This document shows, one piece after another, positions 26,263 through 35,092 of a stretch of DNA of 64,000 bases. The stretch's first letter is position 1; every line of letters begins with the position of its first letter. Made by a program: the position numbers and the translations under genes. Origin of the DNA: Chitinophagaceae bacterium (GTDB taxonomy: Bacteria; Bacteroidota; Bacteroidia; Chitinophagales; Chitinophagaceae); contig JANINS010000003.1 of NCBI GenBank assembly GCA_024508725.1, positions 1,178,001 through 1,242,000 on the forward strand, in the 5' to 3' direction. The notes below the pieces were generated by a model, which saw only the letters and a list, made by a program, of their open reading frames with translations, was not told where the DNA came from and did no database searches.

Positions 26263-27677
26263 TATTGCAGCACATTTTTTTGAAGCCATTGAGCCATTTC
26301 TGCCAAAGCATCTTCAGAGAATGTTTCTTCGAGTGTGGCATATTCATTTACTGAACATTGCTTGCACTTTTGAAACAAATGATTGAGTCCCGGCAAGATT
26401 TTTACTTCGTACGATGGTGACTTGCTTTTTTGCAAAGCCTTCCTAATTCCATCGGTATTGGAATGGGCAATTACCTGTATGTCTTTTTCACCATTCAACG
26501 CAAGCACTTTGGCAGATACCTGCTCGATAAAGATGGAAGGTTCACTTTTTAAAAAATATTTCATCCATGGAGCACTGAATCCTGAAACAAGATTCTTCAT
26601 GATCGCATCTGAACCTTCTTTGCTGTCCAAACCAATTTCTTTCTGATATGCAAGCGGTGTGTTTTTCTTCCAGTCTGCCATTGCTTTGTAGGCTTTCATT
26701 GCAATGCTAAGACTGTCTGTTTCCTGCACAGATATCTGTATCATTTTTTTATAAAGCGGTGTATAAGCTGCCACTGCATCTTTTGACACACCGTTCTTTA
26801 GTAATATTTGCTCAGCCTGTTCAGCTAATAACTCAGCTCCATTAATTCCTGGTCCGGCCAGCAAAATCATAAAGTTGATGTCTTTTCTTTCGGCTGCTGC
26901 AATAGAAGCGATCAATCCACCTTCACTATGACCGATCAATCCAATTTTATTATTGTCTATCTCTTGCCTGCTCTTAAGATATTCCAGACTCGTGATCACA
27001 TCTTTTACAAAATCGGCGGAAGTGGCTTTTTCAACTTCGCCGGTACTTTTTCCTACACCTCTGTCATCTACTCTCAATACCGCAAAACCCAGCTTTGTTA
27101 ACTTGTCGGCAATTACTGCAAAAGGCTTGTGCCCGAAAAGATTTTCATCACGATCTTGCTGACCACTACCTGTAATAAGAATAGCTGCGGGAAAATTTGA
27201 ACCGGATGAAGGATAAGTTAGTGTTCCTGCAAGATGAACTGTTTTTTCAGTGTTATCATATTCTACATCTTCTGATCTGTAACTAAAGGGTGGAATTGGT
27301 GTTTGTGGTTTCTCTTTAGGTGCTGCTAACTCTCCTTTTCCAACTACAAGATCAAATGAGCCACCACCCTGGTTGAATTTTCCTTCTATTGTTTTTTTAT
27401 CGGCTGAAAGATTGCCATTGAAATTGGCACCGATAACGGAAACGCTGATCGATATACTATTTCCATTTACAACTACCTGGTCACAGGGAATATTCTTTGC
27501 ATTTTGATCGGGGCTATCCATGCTGGCAGAGAGTTTTCCATCCTTTTCACTTATATTAATAACGATCGTGAGGTTAAAGGCAGCAATCTTTCCCTTCCAG
27601 CTACCAATAAAATCAGACTGAGCTTTAGTAGCAGAAATTATGCACAATAAGCCAATACAAAAAAGCAAAGACCTCAT
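26262..27677 (-). CDS. Exported alpha/beta hydrolase with N-terminal beta domain
   Basis: A 471-residue protein. The start at 27677 gives the signal peptide MRSLLFCIGLLCIISATKAQ; the longer frame adds 40 residues with no such feature. Residues about 20-125 form a lipocalin-like beta domain (FIGSWKGKI, LTIVINISEKDGKL), a pairing known in Bacteroidota exported hydrolases. The hydrolase domain has GSGQQDRDEN (oxyanion region), DDRGVGKSTG, the nucleophile elbow GHSEGG, and GLNHLFQ with the catalytic His. It probably acts on esters or peptides in the periplasm. It is translationally coupled to the ACP phosphodiesterase gene. Confidence 0.82.
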   Translation of the reverse strand: MRSLLFCIGLLCIISATKAQSDFIGSWKGKIAAFNLTIVINISEKDGKLSASMDSPDQNAKNIPCDQVVVNGNSISISVSVIGANFNGNLSADKKTIEGKFNQGGGSFDLVVGKGELAAPKEKPQTPIPPFSYRSEDVEYDNTEKTVHLAGTLTYPSSGSNFPAAILITGSGQQDRDENLFGHKPFAVIADKLTKLGFAVLRVDDRGVGKSTGEVEKATSADFVKDVITSLEYLKSRQEIDNNKIGLIGHSEGGLIASIAAAERKDINFMILLAGPGINGAELLAEQAEQILLKNGVSKDAVAAYTPLYKKMIQISVQETDSLSIAMKAYKAMADWKKNTPLAYQKEIGLDSKEGSDAIMKNLVSGFSAPWMKYFLKSEPSIFIEQVSAKVLALNGEKDIQVIAHSNTDGIRKALQKSKSPSYEVKILPGLNHLFQKCKQCSVNEYATLEETFSEDALAEMAQWLQKNVLQ

Positions 27678-27989
27678 ATACTTGTAATTAATAAAGTAAA
27701 GATAGTTCTGCTGTCTTGTAATAAGACGTTCGCCACCACTCTTAAAGCTTAACCCAAACTTTACGTGTATTAGTATTTTATTAAGACTTTCCCGCAAACG
27801 CAGTGTGGGCTTGCATTTTCAGGATGATTTAAGCCTCACTAACTGTTTGATACTTACCACTCATCACTAACACCTGCATCAAAGATGTCTTTCGTCATAT
27901 TTCGTCCGGCAGGGCTGATGGTAACTTTACTTTTGACTTGTTGAAATAAAAACAATCAACCTCAACAATCACCTTTTAAAACTACAAAA
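27678..27989. other. Divergent intergenic region, 312 bp
   Basis: No gene is seen. On the minus strand TATCTTTA (27697-27704) is one base off the -7 box for the hydrolase gene. On the plus strand TACTTTTG (27928-27935) is an exact match for the PepSY-like gene. I see no repeat, hairpin or RNA gene in the rest. Confidence 0.5.
27928..27935 (+). promoter_or_regulatory. -7 promoter box for the PepSY-like gene
   Basis: TACTTTTG matches TAnnTTTG exactly. TTCG at 27901-27904, 23 bases upstream, is a plausible weak -33 element. It leaves a leader of about 50 bases before the ATG at 27990. Confidence 0.45.
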
Positions 27990-28436
27990 ATGAAAAAATT
28001 AATCATCGCAGCCATCGCTATCGTAGCGTTTACTACAACATCTTTTGCCGGAGACGGAAGTAAAAAAGCAAGCTACTGGGTACTCAATCAGTTTAACCAT
28101 ACTTATGCTGATGCAACAAATGTTACCTGGCAGGTTACTGACCAGTTTGCAAAAGCAACTTTCCTGTTAGATGATATCAGGGTAGAAGCTTACTATAATC
28201 AATTCGATGGAACTTTCATTGGTCAAAGCAAAGCAGTTACAACACAGGACCTTCCAAGAAATGTAACAAAAGAACTAAGCAAAAAATACAGCGGATACGC
28301 AATTAAAGAAGTGATCGAATTTTCAAATGCAACAGACGTAGATTTTTATGTTTCATTAGAAAACACTACTTCGAAGATGGTATTAAAGATCTCCAGATCC
28401 GGTGATATCAGCATTTTCAAGTCTGTTCAGAAATAA
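27990..28436 (+). CDS. Exported PepSY-like (DUF2874-type) protein
   Basis: A 148-residue protein with a signal peptide (MKKLIIAAIAIVAFTTTSFA). The mature part reads NQFNHTYADATNVTWQV, FAKATFLLDD, RVEAYYNQFDGTFIGQSK and LPRNVTKELSKKYSGYAIKEVIEF. This is the beta-strand/helix pattern of the PepSY-like periplasmic family common in Bacteroidota. The function of these proteins is not established. It is monocistronic, with its own promoter and a clear terminator. Confidence 0.78.
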   Translation: MKKLIIAAIAIVAFTTTSFAGDGSKKASYWVLNQFNHTYADATNVTWQVTDQFAKATFLLDDIRVEAYYNQFDGTFIGQSKAVTTQDLPRNVTKELSKKYSGYAIKEVIEFSNATDVDFYVSLENTTSKMVLKISRSGDISIFKSVQK

Positions 28437-28466
28437 GTATTTAAGTTTCAATGTAGCAGTTGGTCG

Positions 28467-28492
28467 AAAGGAGCTTTTAAAGCTCCTTTTTT
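28467..28492 (+). terminator. Terminator of the PepSY-like gene
   Basis: AAAGGAGCTTTTAAAGCTCC followed by a T run: a short strong hairpin 30 bases after the stop. Confidence 0.87.
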
Positions 28493-28508
28493 GTTGCCCA
28501 ATGGTTGC

Positions 28509-28556
28509 TGATGAAGTGCTTGCGACGCAACGAAGCTGCTATGAAAAACTGAAGTT
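28509..28556 (-). repeat. Dispersed intergenic repeat, copy 7 (GCG subfamily)
   Basis: The minus strand reads CATAGCAGCTTCGTTGCGTC and then GCAAGCACTTCATC. It lies between the terminator of the PepSY-like gene and the promoter of the next gene. Confidence 0.7.
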
Positions 28557-28581
28557 GGTAGTTAATTCTGATTCTTACACC

Positions 28582-28589
28582 TACTTTTG
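28582..28589 (+). promoter_or_regulatory. -7 promoter box that decides the start of the next gene
   Basis: TACTTTTG is an exact TAnnTTTG match. The in-frame GTG at 28589 overlaps the last base of this box, so the ATG at 28610, about 20 bases downstream, is the better start. Confidence 0.45.
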
Positions 28590-28609
28590 TGCCTCAAAAT
28601 TTCAGAGGA

Positions 28610-29587
28610 ATGAATAATAAAGGACCAATCTCCAATTTTATACAGCATCACTACCGCCACTTTAATGCTGCGGCTTTGGTTGATGCAGCCAAAGGATACG
28701 AAACTCACCTGCTCGAAGGTGGTAAAATGATGATTACCCTTGCCGGTGCTATGAGTACGGCAGAATTGGGTGTTTCTCTTGCTGAAATGATACGCCAGGA
28801 TAAAGTTCATATCATCAGCTGCACAGGAGCCAATCTTGAAGAAGATGTAATGAATCTGGTAGCACACAGCCATTACAAAAGGGTGCCTAACTACAGAGAT
28901 CTTACGCCACAGGACGAATGGGATCTTTTAGAAAATCATTACAACAGGGTTACGGATACATGCATACCTGAAGAAGAAGCTTTCAGACGTTTGCAAAAGC
29001 ATTTGCTGAAACAATGGAATGATGCTGAAGCGAAAGGTGAAAGATATTTTCCGCATGAGTTCTTATACAAAACCATTTTAAGTGGCGACTTAAAGCAGTA
29101 TTACGAGATCGATCCTAAAGACAGCTGGGTTGTTGCTGCAGCAGAAAAAAATATTCCTATCGTTGTTCCGGGCTGGGAAGACAGCACAACCGGAAATATT
29201 TTTGCCAGCTATGTTGTAAAGAATGAACTGAAAGCTTCTACTGTAAAAAGTGGTATCGAATACATGGTTTGGTTAACTGAATGGTATCGCAATAACAGCA
29301 GCGGAAAAGGTGTTGGCTTTTTCCAGATTGGTGGTGGTATTGCAGGTGATTTTCCAATTTGTGTTGTGCCGATGATGTACCAGGATCTTGAGTGGCATGA
29401 TGTTCCTTTCTGGAGTTATTTCTGCCAGATCAGCGATAGCACTACATCATTCGGTTCGTATTCAGGAGCTGTGCCGAATGAAAAAATTACCTGGGGCAAG
29501 TTAGACATTCACACACCAAAATATATTATTGAAAGTGATGCAACCATCGTTGCTCCATTAGTGTTTGCTTATATTTTAGGTTGGTAA
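28610..29587 (+). CDS. Deoxyhypusine synthase family protein lacking the catalytic lysine
   Basis: A 325-residue homologue of deoxyhypusine synthase (DHS), the NAD-dependent enzyme that moves the aminobutyl group of spermidine. Recognisable blocks are GGKMMITLAGAMSTAELG, SCTGANLEEDV, VPGWEDSTTGNIFA (DHS: ALTDGSLGD) and ITWGKLDIHT with SDATIVAPLVFA near the end. The active-site block, GGGVVKHH in human DHS, reads GGGIAGDF here, so the imine-forming lysine position is Gly. Bacteria lack eIF5A, so the substrate must differ; transfer between polyamines is one idea, unproven. Monocistronic. Confidence 0.85.
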   Translation: MNNKGPISNFIQHHYRHFNAAALVDAAKGYETHLLEGGKMMITLAGAMSTAELGVSLAEMIRQDKVHIISCTGANLEEDVMNLVAHSHYKRVPNYRDLTPQDEWDLLENHYNRVTDTCIPEEEAFRRLQKHLLKQWNDAEAKGERYFPHEFLYKTILSGDLKQYYEIDPKDSWVVAAAEKNIPIVVPGWEDSTTGNIFASYVVKNELKASTVKSGIEYMVWLTEWYRNNSSGKGVGFFQIGGGIAGDFPICVVPMMYQDLEWHDVPFWSYFCQISDSTTSFGSYSGAVPNEKITWGKLDIHTPKYIIESDATIVAPLVFAYILGW

Positions 29588-29599
29588 TTTTTATTAAGT

Positions 29600-29655
29600 C
29601 GGCTACAGTGCTGCTATATAACTTTCGTTGCGTCGCACTCTTGTGGCTGAGGTAA
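29600..29655 (+). repeat. Dispersed intergenic repeat, copy 8 (GCG subfamily)
   Basis: ACAGTGCTGCTATATAACTT is followed by TCGTTGCGTCGCACTCTTGT. It begins about 12 bases after the stop of the DHS-like gene and precedes the TonB receptor gene. Confidence 0.8.
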
Positions 29656-29746
29656 CAATATTCACAAAGAGCTTTCCACTGATGGAGAGCTCTTTTGTTA
29701 CATGGCTTTTGAACTTTTGTTTTAGTTTTTTGTTTAATCAATACGT

Positions 29747-32194
29747 ATGAAAAGGCTATTTGTTTTTACACTGGTAATGACGCTGTTTAGTTTTACTGTT
29801 AGTGCTCAAAATACAGGATCGCTTACAGGTACTGTTCGTGATGTGCAGAATGGCAGTCCCATAGTTGCAGCTACGGTTAACGTTTTGCCTGCAAAAAGAT
29901 CAGCAATAACAGATTCGCTGGGTAAATTCAGTTTCGTAGATCTTCCTACAGGTATTTATACAGTTACTGTTACATCAATGGGATTTGAAACAACCACTCA
30001 ATACAATATTCCCATCACTTCAGGTAATATCTATGAACTTTCTTTCGAATTGAACAGGGATCTAAAAATTACCGAAGGTGTTACAGTAACCTCATCCAGG
30101 AAATCTGCAAGAGCAACTTCTTTAGAAACTCCGTTGAGTGTACAGAGATTAACAACAGAAGAGATCAAAAGTAATCCCGGCGGCAACTTCGATATCAGTC
30201 GAGTAGTACAAAGTTTACCGGGAATAAGCGGTTCTGATGCATTGGGAAATGGATATCGGAATGATATCATTATTCGTGGTGGTGCTCCTTACGAGAATGT
30301 ATATTACCTCGATGGAATTGAAACACCGGTGATCAATCACTTCTCTACTCAGGGCAGTGCCGGTGGGCCATTGGGAATTTTAAATGTGAGCTTTATTGAA
30401 GATGTAAAACTGAGTACCAGTTCTTTCGATGCCCGTTACGATAATGCATTGAGTGGTGTATTGGATTTTAAACAAAAGAATGGCAATACACAGAAAGTGC
30501 AGGGCAATGTAAGGCTAAGTGCATCTGAACTTGCAGCCACTTTTGATGGTCCGCTCAACAAAAAACGAGATCTTACTTTCCTTGCTTCTGCAAGAAGAAG
30601 TTACCTGCAACTACTTTTCAAGGCAATTGATCTTCCGTTACGGCCAGACTATTACGATTTTCAGTATAAAGTAGCTTACAACCCAGATGCGAAAAACAGT
30701 TTTTCAGTGATAGGTGTAGGTGCAATAGACCAGTTCAAGTTTGGAGAGATCAGAAAACCAAGCCTTGATAAATTTATTGTACTGGATAATGTTCCGAAGA
30801 ATGATCAATGGAATTATACGGTTGGCGGTACCTGGAAACGAAGTATGACAAATGGTTTTTTTACTGTTGCATTAAGCAGGAATAAATTCAACATCGAATT
30901 GAAAAAGTTTGATGATAATGATGAGTCTGTTATTTCCAAACGCAGACTTGATACCAAATCCCAGGAAACGGAAAATAAGTTGAGAATTGATGTGTCGCAA
31001 AACTTCTCTGGTTTAAAGATCACTTACGGAGTTTCCGGTCAATACGTTTCTTATTACAACAATAGTTTCATCAGACGTAGGGCTGAGATCAGGGACAACA
31101 GTGGAAACGTGGTTCAGCCTGCAGATATTTTCCAGTACAATACTAATATCGATTTTGCCAGGTATGGACTTTATATCCAGGCCGGAAAAAGATTCTTCAA
31201 CAATCAACTAAATATAAGTGCAGGATTAAGAACCGATGGAAACAGTTTTACTGAACATGGAAATGAACTGGCCTCAAATATCTCACCCAGGATAGCATTG
31301 AGTTATTCTCTTACAAAAGAACTGAATATTAATGCCAGTGCAGGTAGCTATACCAGGCTTCCTCCTTATACCATCTTAGGGTTTCAGCAGAATAATATTT
31401 TTCTCAATAAAAATGCTGAATACATACGAACCAATCATTATGTAGCAGGGCTGGAATATTTACCAAAGCCAACACTACGCTTTACCGTTGAAGGTTTTTA
31501 CAAGAGATATACTGATGTTCCGGTGTCTTTAAGAAATGGTATCAGTCTTAATAACCTCGGTACCGAATATTCGGCTTTCGGTAATGAACCAATTGTTTCA
31601 TCGGGTAAGGGAGAAGCTTACGGCATAGAATTTTTCGCTCAGCAAAAACTAACCAAACGGTTATTTGGCTTCGGTAGTTATACTTATGTAGTCTCAAAGT
31701 TCAGTGGCCTGGATGGAAAGCTCATTGAAAGTGCATGGGATAACAGGCATCTCCTCAGTTTTACACTGGGATATAAGTTGAATCGTAACTGGGAGATCGG
31801 TTTAAAATATCGTTTCCAGGGAGGATTGCCTTATACGCCATTTGATGAAGCTGCCAGCAGGATCAACTACTCTACCCAGGGTGTTGGTATTTTAGATTAT
31901 GCAAGATTTAACCAGTTAAGGCTCGGTAATTTTCAACAGAGTGATCTGCGTATCGATAAAAAATGGAATCTTAAAAAAGTTACGATCGATGTGTTTATCG
32001 ATATTCAAAACTGGACAGCTTTTAAATCACCTGTTTTACCGCAATATACTTTTGATAGAGACTTGAATACAAAAGCATTTTTCACAACCGATAATCACCC
32101 CCTGGCTGCTGATGGGTCCAATGCAATTCCTAAGATTATATTGGAAAGTGATTCTGCACCATTGCCGACTATTGGATTTATCATCGAGTTCTGA
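29747..32194 (+). CDS. TonB-dependent outer-membrane receptor
   Basis: An 815-residue receptor. Signal peptide MKRLFVFTLVMTLFSFTVSAQ; a carboxypeptidase-like regulatory domain (GSLTGTVRDVQNGSPIVAAT..., about 24-105) as in SusC-like proteins; a plug domain with VVQSLPGISG and IIIRGGAPYENVYYLDGIE; and a C-terminal barrel ending in the aromatic strand PTIGFIIEF. It imports a ligand across the outer membrane using TonB energy. No SusD partner or inner-membrane permease is adjacent, so the ligand is unknown. It stands alone with its own terminator. Confidence 0.9.
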   Translation: MKRLFVFTLVMTLFSFTVSAQNTGSLTGTVRDVQNGSPIVAATVNVLPAKRSAITDSLGKFSFVDLPTGIYTVTVTSMGFETTTQYNIPITSGNIYELSFELNRDLKITEGVTVTSSRKSARATSLETPLSVQRLTTEEIKSNPGGNFDISRVVQSLPGISGSDALGNGYRNDIIIRGGAPYENVYYLDGIETPVINHFSTQGSAGGPLGILNVSFIEDVKLSTSSFDARYDNALSGVLDFKQKNGNTQKVQGNVRLSASELAATFDGPLNKKRDLTFLASARRSYLQLLFKAIDLPLRPDYYDFQYKVAYNPDAKNSFSVIGVGAIDQFKFGEIRKPSLDKFIVLDNVPKNDQWNYTVGGTWKRSMTNGFFTVALSRNKFNIELKKFDDNDESVISKRRLDTKSQETENKLRIDVSQNFSGLKITYGVSGQYVSYYNNSFIRRRAEIRDNSGNVVQPADIFQYNTNIDFARYGLYIQAGKRFFNNQLNISAGLRTDGNSFTEHGNELASNISPRIALSYSLTKELNINASAGSYTRLPPYTILGFQQNNIFLNKNAEYIRTNHYVAGLEYLPKPTLRFTVEGFYKRYTDVPVSLRNGISLNNLGTEYSAFGNEPIVSSGKGEAYGIEFFAQQKLTKRLFGFGSYTYVVSKFSGLDGKLIESAWDNRHLLSFTLGYKLNRNWEIGLKYRFQGGLPYTPFDEAASRINYSTQGVGILDYARFNQLRLGNFQQSDLRIDKKWNLKKVTIDVFIDIQNWTAFKSPVLPQYTFDRDLNTKAFFTTDNHPLAADGSNAIPKIILESDSAPLPTIGFIIEF

Positions 32195-32224
32195 TTAAGC
32201 AACTTAGCATCAACTTCTGTTTAT

Positions 32225-32256
32225 AAAAAAGCTCTTCAGATTATGAAGAGCTTTTT
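32225..32256. terminator. Bidirectional terminator
   Basis: AAAAAAGCTCTTCA, 5-nt loop, TGAAGAGCTTTTT: a perfect stem with T runs on both strands, between the convergent TonB receptor and M28 peptidase genes. Confidence 0.9.
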
Positions 32257-32260
32257 GTTT

Positions 32261-33721
32261 TTATCTCGCAGGAACATTGAGTGGAATATCTCTTTTCAAC
32301 ATTCCATCCCGGTTGGCAATTTCCCAGGCAGTATAGAATACCAGCTTTGCTCTCTTTTCCATCAGTTTAAAGTTGATCTTTTCAATTGTGTCGGTAGGCC
32401 TGTGATAATCGGCATGTGTACCATTGAAATAGAAGATGATCGGTACACCTTTTTTTGCGAAGTTGTAATGATCCGAACGATAATAAAATCGATTAGGATC
32501 ATTAACGTCGTTGTATCTTCTATCCAGTTCCATGCTCATGTATGTTTTGTTGATGGAGTCTGTGATCGGTTTCAGATCACTGCTCAGCTTATCATCGCCA
32601 ATCACAAAAACATAGTTCAAAGAATCACCTTTATATTTTGGATCGATCCTTCCCACCATGTCAATGTTCAGGTCAACAGATGTTTTATCCAAAGGAAATA
32701 ACGGATGCTCAGAATAATATTCAGAACCCAGTAATCCTTTCTCTTCACCCGAAACAGTCATAAACACCATTGTTCTTCTTGGTCCATGACCTTTCTTCTT
32801 TGCTTTTGCAAATGCCTCAGCGATCTGTAGAACAGATGTAGTACCTGATCCATCATCATCTGCACCATAATTGATCACACCATCTGCAGTTTTACCAATG
32901 TGGTCGTAGTGAGCAGTAACAAAAACATATTCGTCTGTCTTATCAGTTCCTGGTAATACACCAACAACATTTGTACTTTCCAGCTTAAGCGTTGTTTTTA
33001 CTACGTTGAAAGCTGCATCAACACTGTAATCTTTTTTTATTAGTTGAGAAAGTGCAGCAGAATCGATTTGTGTATTAAGCAATTTAGAAGCCGCCGAAAA
33101 AGAAACCGTCAAATAAGGAAAACCATTGTTCGAAGCAGGCTGTAAACTCATTCTACCTTTTGGATTGAACCTTTCTTTTGCAGGTAATCCTTTGCTTACA
33201 ACGATCACACCTTTTGCCTTGTTCCTTCTCAGCCATCCGATCTTGCTCCGCAAAACTGCAAACCTTCCTTCATCGGTTAATACCCATTTATCTTTTACAT
33301 CAATGGTAGTGTCGATCATGCCTGTTCCGGTGAAATAGATATTGTTGATCGTCCAGTTGCCGGTAGCAGAAGATGCATCGAGATAATAATCTTTCATTAC
33401 ATCTAAAACAGCACCGTTGATCATTAACGATTGAGATGTGATACTGTCCTGGTATAAAGGGTATACCTGTTGATAGCTGTTGCCATTGCCGGGCTGCAAT
33501 CCAAATTCCTTGAATTTGTTCTCTATATATGCTGCCGCTTTTCGCTGACCTTCTGTTGCTGTTTCTCTTCCTTCCATTTCGGCACTGGCAATGATGGAAA
33601 GTTTCTTATTCAATTCTTTTGCTTTGATCGTCTCAGCATATTTACGGATCTTTTTTTCCTTTACCTGTGCTTCAGCTGTAAAAGCCAATAACAATACGAG
33701 TGGTAGTAGTAGTCTCTTCAT
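32261..33721 (-). CDS. Exported M28 family zinc peptidase
   Basis: A 486-residue exported protein (signal MKRLLLPLVLLLAFTAEAQ). The peptidase core has the M28 co-catalytic zinc ligands: His in TAHYDHIG, Asp in GADDDGSG, the Glu-Glu pair in VSGEEKGLLGSEYY, Asp in LNIDMVGR, and His in GTHADYHRPTDT near the C-terminus. A PA-like insert probably occupies about 140-245. It is an aminopeptidase-type enzyme acting on peptides in the periplasm or at the surface. It starts 4 bases after the rpiB stop on the same strand, so the pair is probably co-transcribed. Confidence 0.88.
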   Translation of the reverse strand: MKRLLLPLVLLLAFTAEAQVKEKKIRKYAETIKAKELNKKLSIIASAEMEGRETATEGQRKAAAYIENKFKEFGLQPGNGNSYQQVYPLYQDSITSQSLMINGAVLDVMKDYYLDASSATGNWTINNIYFTGTGMIDTTIDVKDKWVLTDEGRFAVLRSKIGWLRRNKAKGVIVVSKGLPAKERFNPKGRMSLQPASNNGFPYLTVSFSAASKLLNTQIDSAALSQLIKKDYSVDAAFNVVKTTLKLESTNVVGVLPGTDKTDEYVFVTAHYDHIGKTADGVINYGADDDGSGTTSVLQIAEAFAKAKKKGHGPRRTMVFMTVSGEEKGLLGSEYYSEHPLFPLDKTSVDLNIDMVGRIDPKYKGDSLNYVFVIGDDKLSSDLKPITDSINKTYMSMELDRRYNDVNDPNRFYYRSDHYNFAKKGVPIIFYFNGTHADYHRPTDTIEKINFKLMEKRAKLVFYTAWEIANRDGMLKRDIPLNVPAR

Positions 33722-33725
33722 TTCT

Positions 33726-34178
33726 TTAGCAGGATATTTTGTTTACTCTGTTTTCATGTCTGCCACCTTCGAACGAGGTGTTCATAAAATTCTCGATCAT
33801 TTCAATTGCATAATGCAAAGCCACGAATCTTGCCGGTAGCGAAATAATGTTCGCATTGTTGTGTTGTCTTGCCAATCTTGCTACATCATTGTTCCAGCAT
33901 AAAGCAGCCCGAATGCCCTGGTGCTTATTGGCTGTGATGTTTACACCATTGGCACTGCCGCAGATCAAAATACCAAAAGCCGTTTCACCATTCTCAACAC
34001 TCGATGCTGTGGGGTGAGCAAAATCGGGATAGTCTACAGACTCTAAAGAATGCGTTCCGAAATCTTTTACTTCGTAGCCTTTATCCTGCAACCATTTTAT
34101 TACCGATTGCTTGTATTCGAAACCGGCATGGTCACAACCAATTGCGATCGGTTTGGAGAGATCAAAAGTATTTGCCAT
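33726..34178 (-). CDS. rpiB: Ribose 5-phosphate isomerase B
   Basis: A 150-residue RpiB/LacAB-type isomerase that interconverts ribose 5-phosphate and ribulose 5-phosphate. The N-terminal IGCDHAGFEYK has the substrate-binding Asp and His, and the catalytic Cys lies in ILICGSANGVNITANK. The usual stretch is CGTGIG; here it reads CGSANG, seen in part of the Bacteroidota family. RAALCWNNDVARLARQHNNANIISLPAR is the other conserved block. The frame ends with NKISC. It is the first gene of a pair with the M28 peptidase. Confidence 0.9.
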   Translation of the reverse strand: MANTFDLSKPIAIGCDHAGFEYKQSVIKWLQDKGYEVKDFGTHSLESVDYPDFAHPTASSVENGETAFGILICGSANGVNITANKHQGIRAALCWNNDVARLARQHNNANIISLPARFVALHYAIEMIENFMNTSFEGGRHENRVNKISC

Positions 34179-34198
34179 GGATATTTAATTGAAGATGG

Positions 34199-34206
34199 CA
34201 AAGCTA
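34199..34206 (-). promoter_or_regulatory. -7 promoter box for rpiB and the M28 gene
   Basis: TAGCTTTG on the minus strand is an exact TAnnTTTG match, 20 bases before the rpiB ATG. Confidence 0.45.
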
Positions 34207-34312
34207 AAGGCTTCGATCACTCATCATCGCTAAATCCTTAAGAATTTGTTAAACGGTTGAACACAACCCAACGGTTTGAGGCAGTACAGGGGTATTATTA
34301 TAAAGCAAACAC

Positions 34313-35077
34313 ATGAAACAGGTTTTAATATACATACTCCCGATCTTGTTTTCCGCTTCTGTAGAAGCACAGGTGCAAAAGGCTGTACACCTTTCGCCGC
34401 AAAAAATTGGTGGAGGAAGTTTATTTAAAAAGAATATTTCTTTCGCTGATTTTCAAACAAAGAAATTGAGAAGAAGCATTGGTTCTTTCTTTTCTAAAAG
34501 AGCCATTATTCCTGCCAACCTGTTAAAGATCGAAGGCGTGCCTTTGTATCATAAAGAGAAAAGAACATCGAAAGATTACTTCCATTTTGATCTGGAGCAG
34601 GATGGAGACTTTGCCGCTTATGTAGAAGTACAGGCGATCATGCTGCAAAATGAAACCTTCCGCTTGTTCAGCAAGAAGGATTCCAGTTTCTTTGGGAAAG
34701 CAAATACAGACCTGCTTTTGGGTTCGATTCAGCCTTCTGCAGATACTACCACCTGGTGGGAAATTGCAGCCTGGAACCTGAATGCCACAAAGCAGGAAGC
34801 ACAACAAGGCATCATCAAACAAAGTGATAAAGAGATCACGTTTGAAAAGAATACCTTGTTGTTGAGAGAAAATGGAGATCAAAACAGCATCGATACTTTA
34901 TTCTCAACGTTGTATATGGCTTACCAGTTCAGGTACAAAGGTGAAACGATCGCTGCGGTAGCATATAAAGAGAACGACAGGTTATGCTGGATAAAGAAAG
35001 GGCTTGATCAATCCGTTCAAACTGCTGTGGCTGCAACAATATCGATACTCAGGCTAAGAAGAAACATTTATAAATAA
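34313..35077 (+). CDS. Uncharacterised exported protein, paralogue of the next gene
   Basis: A 254-residue protein with a signal peptide (MKQVLIYILPILFSASVEAQ). No known domain is recognised. It shares a sparse but ordered set of segments with the following lipoprotein: ISFADFQTKKLRR against LTFGTYKTSKVKRGW, WWEIAAWNLNATKQEA against PWQLVVYNNYDKKKDTA, and a C-terminal CWIKKGLDQSVQTAVAATIS against LWIYKELDEPTKLIVASICS, both ending in a basic segment. The two look like old duplicates. It is the first gene of a tight four-gene unit ending in a sigma factor and a membrane protein. Confidence 0.68.
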   Translation: MKQVLIYILPILFSASVEAQVQKAVHLSPQKIGGGSLFKKNISFADFQTKKLRRSIGSFFSKRAIIPANLLKIEGVPLYHKEKRTSKDYFHFDLEQDGDFAAYVEVQAIMLQNETFRLFSKKDSSFFGKANTDLLLGSIQPSADTTTWWEIAAWNLNATKQEAQQGIIKQSDKEITFEKNTLLLRENGDQNSIDTLFSTLYMAYQFRYKGETIAAVAYKENDRLCWIKKGLDQSVQTAVAATISILRLRRNIYK

Positions 35078-35092
35078 TATACAACCCTACTT

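Noticed and set aside
28589-28609. GTG start for the DHS-like gene
   Set aside because: The GTG overlaps an exact -7 promoter box; the ATG at 28610 is better placed.
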